Assembly (NCBI GenBank): GCA_021648755.1
Contig: JAKISG010000009.1
Coordinates: 14,783-78,782 of the forward strand
Length of the DNA stretch: 64,000 nt
DNA from: Flavobacteriaceae bacterium
GTDB taxonomy: Bacteria > Bacteroidota > Bacteroidia > Flavobacteriales > Flavobacteriaceae
Direction: 5' to 3'
Both the position numbers and the translations under genes were made by a program. Under the pieces are notes generated by a model. That model saw only the letters and a program-made list of their open reading frames with translations, was not told where the DNA came from and did not search any database. Positions 61,246 to 64,000 of this stretch are shown here, piece by piece. How positions within the stretch are numbered: position 1 is the first letter of the stretch; each line of letters opens with the position of its first letter.

Positions 61246-62754
61246 ATGAAAAAAATAATTTTTACACTTATAATTCTTTTTTTTAATCAAATATTAGTCG
61301 CACAGAAAATTATTGATATAAAAGCAGATTTTATTGACCTTAACAATAGTCCTTTCATTTTTTATGAAAAATTAAAAGATAATTTATACAAAGAAAAAGA
61401 AATTTTAATTGAAGAAATTGGGGAATATACATATAAGATATCTATTGAAGAACAGTTATATAAAAATTTTGTAGTAAGAAAAAGAAAAGAAATAATAAAG
61501 GTAGATACACTTCCTAATATTAATATAAAATGCTTAAAGAAAAAAATGTCAGGAACTTCATTTGTTGATAAAGATGATGATGACATTATTCAGTTTAACT
61601 ATTTTAATGATTATTATTTTTCTATGCGAGAATATGAATTAGATGATAATAATATTACTACTAGAAGTGATGATACCTTAGAATTAATAGATACAGAATA
61701 TTATCGTTATTTTATTCTTAGAATAAATAAAAAAAAATTAATCATTGTTTTTCTTAAAAGATACGAAGCAAATATAGGTAGATATATTATCCCAATTAAA
61801 TCTTCTTTTATAACAGACTACTTTAGTGAGGATTTATTACCTATAAATAATAGTAATCTAGAAAAAATGAATTGGAATATACCTTTCAAAAATAAATACG
61901 CTTATATAGATAGTGATTTCGATTATTTATATAAAATAGATACAATTCACAATCAATTAAAAGATGGAGTACTTAATCAAAATGTTTTAAAACAAAAATT
62001 TGACAGATTGTCTATTAAAAAAGGATTTATAATTGGGAATAGTGATAAAATACACATATATAACTTAAAATTAGACGAAATAACACCTAAAAATACAAGA
62101 GCAGTTCAATGGCATAATAAAAATTATTGTAGAGTTTTAATAAATAATAAATTAAAATGGTTAGATAGATTAGGAAATATTTTTGATACTGTAAAATTTG
62201 AAGCATATATGGTTTGTGGTACAGTTGTAAGTTATAAAGATGAAATTTTAACTTCGCCTAAAGGGTATTTTATTATTGAAAAATCAAATCGTTATTTTAC
62301 TGATGGTAATAATACAAATAACACTAATAACAAATATTTTTTATTTTTAAGAACCAAATACGATGAGGTAACTTTCTTAAATGGAAGTGGAGAATTATAT
62401 TATGATGAAAATGATTTTTTAATTTACAATAAGGACGATTATAGATACCCTACCACCTATAATTATTTACGAGTAAAAAAATCAAATAAATATGGACTTA
62501 TTCAAATTAATACAAAAAATAACATTATAAATAAAAAGATAATACTCCCAATAGAATATGAATTTATAGAAGAAGCAGGATACCAACATTGGATACGTTA
62601 TAAAAAAAATGGTTTGTATGGATATTATAGTTTAAATAAACAAGCAAAATACAAAAATATATCTCGTTTTGAAATGGGGTTCGCAAGATTTGTATTGCCG
62701 AATAAAAAAATGGGATGGCTAGATGTAAATGGAAATGAGTATATAGATAAATGA
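61246..62754 (+). CDS. Exported WG-repeat-like protein, candidate immunity or accessory protein
   Basis: The 502-residue protein has a signal peptide (residues 1-19, ending LVAQ) and WG-type repeats: KLKWLDRLGNIFDTVKFEAY, SNKYGLIQINTKN, KNGLYGYYSLN and KKMGWLDVNGNEYIDK. It is probably periplasmic. It starts seven bases after the TssD-metalloprotease gene, as immunity genes do after effector genes. Immunity is inference from position and export only. Confidence 0.55.
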   Translation: MKKIIFTLIILFFNQILVAQKIIDIKADFIDLNNSPFIFYEKLKDNLYKEKEILIEEIGEYTYKISIEEQLYKNFVVRKRKEIIKVDTLPNINIKCLKKKMSGTSFVDKDDDDIIQFNYFNDYYFSMREYELDDNNITTRSDDTLELIDTEYYRYFILRINKKKLIIVFLKRYEANIGRYIIPIKSSFITDYFSEDLLPINNSNLEKMNWNIPFKNKYAYIDSDFDYLYKIDTIHNQLKDGVLNQNVLKQKFDRLSIKKGFIIGNSDKIHIYNLKLDEITPKNTRAVQWHNKNYCRVLINNKLKWLDRLGNIFDTVKFEAYMVCGTVVSYKDEILTSPKGYFIIEKSNRYFTDGNNTNNTNNKYFLFLRTKYDEVTFLNGSGELYYDENDFLIYNKDDYRYPTTYNYLRVKKSNKYGLIQINTKNNIINKKIILPIEYEFIEEAGYQHWIRYKKNGLYGYYSLNKQAKYKNISRFEMGFARFVLPNKKMGWLDVNGNEYIDK

Positions 62755-62977
62755 GGTTTTATAGAGTAGTAAAAAAAGATATTAAAAAATATGAGGTTAC
62801 AGGTTTACTTTAAAACATACAAATTTAAATGAATACCCAAATGAAAGACCAGTTTGGGCAATCTCTTTAGATGGTAATGAAGAATATGAAATAAAAGACA
62901 CCAAAGTGTATTGGATAGATGGCATAACAGGAAAGTATATAAAAACTACTAAAATCATAACCGAACACGGAATGTAA
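62751..62977 (+). pseudogene. Frameshifted small gene downstream of the WG-repeat gene
   Basis: ATG at 62751 overlaps the previous stop (ATGA) and opens MRFYRVVKKDIKKYEVTG, which ends at 62812. In the next frame from about 62795, YRFTLKHTNLNEYPNERPVW and AISLDGNEEYEIKDTKVYW continue to a stop at 62977. One frameshift would restore a protein of about 75 residues that ends VYWIDGITGKYIKTTKIITE. Family not recognised, although the DG-x-TG pattern recalls PepSY-like proteins. Confidence 0.4.
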
Positions 62978-63014
62978 AACTCTGAATATCAATACTCAAC
63001 AACAAGCACAGTTT

Positions 63015-63143
63015 ACAACACGGTATAAAATTAATAGCGGTTTTTGTGCTTAACTTATGGTTGTTTTCCTTTTATAAAATTGGTCTTTAACCAAAAAGTC
63101 CGTGTGTCAAAAATCCGCTACTAACCTTATACTAATCGTTGGC
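63015..63143. repeat. Long imperfect inverted repeat between accessory genes
   Basis: Arms 63015-63040 and 63115-63143 pair imperfectly: GTATAAAATTAATAGCGG on one side and CCGCTACTAACCTTATAC on the other match at about 15 of 18 positions, with CAAC/GTTGG beyond. The spacer of about 74 bases holds a small stem (TGGT...ACCA). Such hairpins are seen between small orphan genes in Flavobacteria and resemble attC-like recombination sites in form. Cassette mobility is only a suggestion. Confidence 0.4.
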
Positions 63144-63169
63144 AGTAATTTGAAAAAATCGAACTAACA

Positions 63170-63559
63170 ATGAACTTTATTGCTGAAAATGAAAAATTTA
63201 AAGTTTATTCTTTTCACGAAAGCATATATCTCAAAAAGAAAAGTCTCTTAAATAATAACGATAAATTCTCAAAAAAGGATAAATTTATTGGACATCACTA
63301 CGGAAATCCAAATGACGGAATTATAACGGAAAACTATATAATAGTATCTGGTTGTGGAATTAGTATTTATGACTTAAAAAAAGGAACTGATAATCACTTT
63401 TTCACTGATGAAAATGACAGGTATTGGACAAACGGAATTCATCAAGAAGGAGAAGATGATTATCATACTGAATTTAGATTCGTAAGTCACAATTCCGAAA
63501 ATAAATTGAGAGTGTTTAAAATGAACATTGTGACAGCGGAATTGACTGAATTGGAATAA
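63170..63559 (+). CDS. Small hypothetical protein, immunity-like
   Basis: The 129-residue soluble acidic protein has no signal peptide. It contains FIGHHYGNPNDGIITENYII and SGCGISIYDLKKG, a beta-rich pattern seen in many small orphan proteins beside Bacteroidota toxin loci. It starts 27 bases after the long inverted repeat. I do not name a family. A cytoplasmic immunity role is possible. Confidence 0.4.
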   Translation: MNFIAENEKFKVYSFHESIYLKKKSLLNNNDKFSKKDKFIGHHYGNPNDGIITENYIIVSGCGISIYDLKKGTDNHFFTDENDRYWTNGIHQEGEDDYHTEFRFVSHNSENKLRVFKMNIVTAELTELE

Positions 63560-63579
63560 TAGAACTGAATAAAAAAACA

Positions 63580-63882
63580 ATGAACAATAAAGAAATACCT
63601 GATATAGTTTTAATTTATCCTGAGGATTGTCCCGATAAATTAATTGAGGATGAAATCAAAGAATTTAATTCAAGTCATTTAAATCTCAAAGTTCAAAAAG
63701 TCGAAAAAGATGCTTGGATGGCATTTGAATGGGTTGTACCAACTGCATTCGGAGTTTATATTCTTAAACCATATTTTGATTCATTTTTAAAAGAGGCTGG
63801 AAAAGACCACTATTTACTTTTAAAAAGCGGGTTGAAAAAAATTGTAGAAAAGGGTAAAATTATTAAAGCAAGATTTGAATAA
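63580..63882 (+). CDS. Small hypothetical protein
   Basis: The 100-residue protein starts 20 bases after the previous gene. It is mixed alpha/beta (DIVLIYPEDCPDKLIEDEIK near the N-terminus) with one hydrophobic stretch (WVVPTAFGVYIL, about residues 51-62), too short for a sure membrane helix. I do not recognise the family. With the previous gene it probably forms a two-gene unit. Confidence 0.4.
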   Translation: MNNKEIPDIVLIYPEDCPDKLIEDEIKEFNSSHLNLKVQKVEKDAWMAFEWVVPTAFGVYILKPYFDSFLKEAGKDHYLLLKSGLKKIVEKGKIIKARFE

Positions 63883-63979
63883 CGGAAAAATAGTGCAAAA
63901 AGGAACACATAATGAACTTTTAAAACAAGAAGGCTACTATAAAGAAGTATATGAACAGCAATTACTAGAAGAAAAATAG
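63883..63979 (+). pseudogene. C-terminal fragment of an ABC transporter
   Basis: Starting directly after the previous stop, 31 codons in frame read NGKIVQKGTHNELLKQEGYY followed by KEVYEQQLLEEK and a stop at 63977-63979. This is the usual end of an MsbA-type ABC transporter (D-x-G-x-I-v-x-x-G-t-H-x-e-L). The preceding part of such a protein (membrane helices, Walker motifs) is not in this window, so the gene is broken and its N-terminus was replaced by the accessory block. Confidence 0.6.
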
Positions 63980-64000
63980 TTAATTTATTTGTACTTGTAA

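Overview
The window is AT-rich DNA from a member of the Flavobacteriaceae (Bacteroidota). The evidence is Bacteroidota-type promoters (a TTTG or TTG element 17-20 bases upstream of TAnnTTTG), an exbB-exbD-tonB-folC operon, Bacteroidota-type MutS2, YidC and M16 protease genes, and a TssD-type (Hcp) tube protein of the Bacteroidota type VI secretion lineage. No rRNA operon, CRISPR array or replication origin was seen. One tRNA gene, tRNA-Val(TAC), is present.

Layout. 0-2.4 kb: the end of a BatA-like membrane protein and a dihydroorotase homologue that has lost most metal ligands. 2.4-4 kb: a small HTH regulator, a long region without convincing genes, and tRNA-Val with its own promoter and terminator. 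4-7.3 kb: the exbB-exbD-tonB-folC operon (minus strand). 7.4-12.3 kb: valS, a DUF1573 protein and mnmE. 12.3-21.7 kb: a roughly 9.4-kb genomic island in the 3' end of mnmE. 21.8-59.4 kb: mostly housekeeping DNA, including lon, an acyl-CoA carboxylase subunit, ettA, pckA, a beta-helix protein, a TerB/DnaJ protein, an NlpC/P60 peptidase, a thiolase, an M16 protease pair, a rhomboid protease, menA, hpd-hmgA, yidC, cysS, ung, mutS2, an OmpA-family protein with internal repeats, an acyl-CoA dehydrogenase, a helix-hairpin-helix protein and a DUF4159 protein. 59.5-64 kb: a second accessory block, with a TssD-metalloprotease fusion, its neighbour genes, a frameshifted small gene, a long imperfect inverted repeat, two small orphan genes and the last codons of a broken ABC transporter.

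The island is the most interesting part. Its ends are a near-perfect direct repeat, TGTATCGrAAAGTAACC, which forms the last codons and stop of mnmE on the left and recurs 9.4 kb away. The mnmE 3' end is also the attachment site of Salmonella genomic island 1. Inside are an IS3-family scar, a class II Fic protein, a frameshifted DUF3987-like relic, an XRE regulator, a type I restriction-modification locus collapsed by deletion (HsdM start joined to HsdS end, followed by intact RhuM), a secreted YD-repeat-like protein, a CoiA-like zinc-finger protein, and an apparently intact three-gene ABC-3C conflict system (SMEK-domain effector, middle component, DUF2326 ATPase). No integrase gene remains, so the island looks stranded. 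Duplicated TTTGTACC repeats near its right end and at 13.75 kb could be old integrase arm sites. A fragment of a group II intron-type reverse transcriptase lies just outside the right end.

The second block looks like an interbacterial-competition locus: a TssD domain carrying a HExxHxxGxxH metzincin-like domain is delivered as cargo, and the following exported WG-repeat-like protein is a candidate immunity or accessory protein. Function in both blocks is inferred from domains and gene order.
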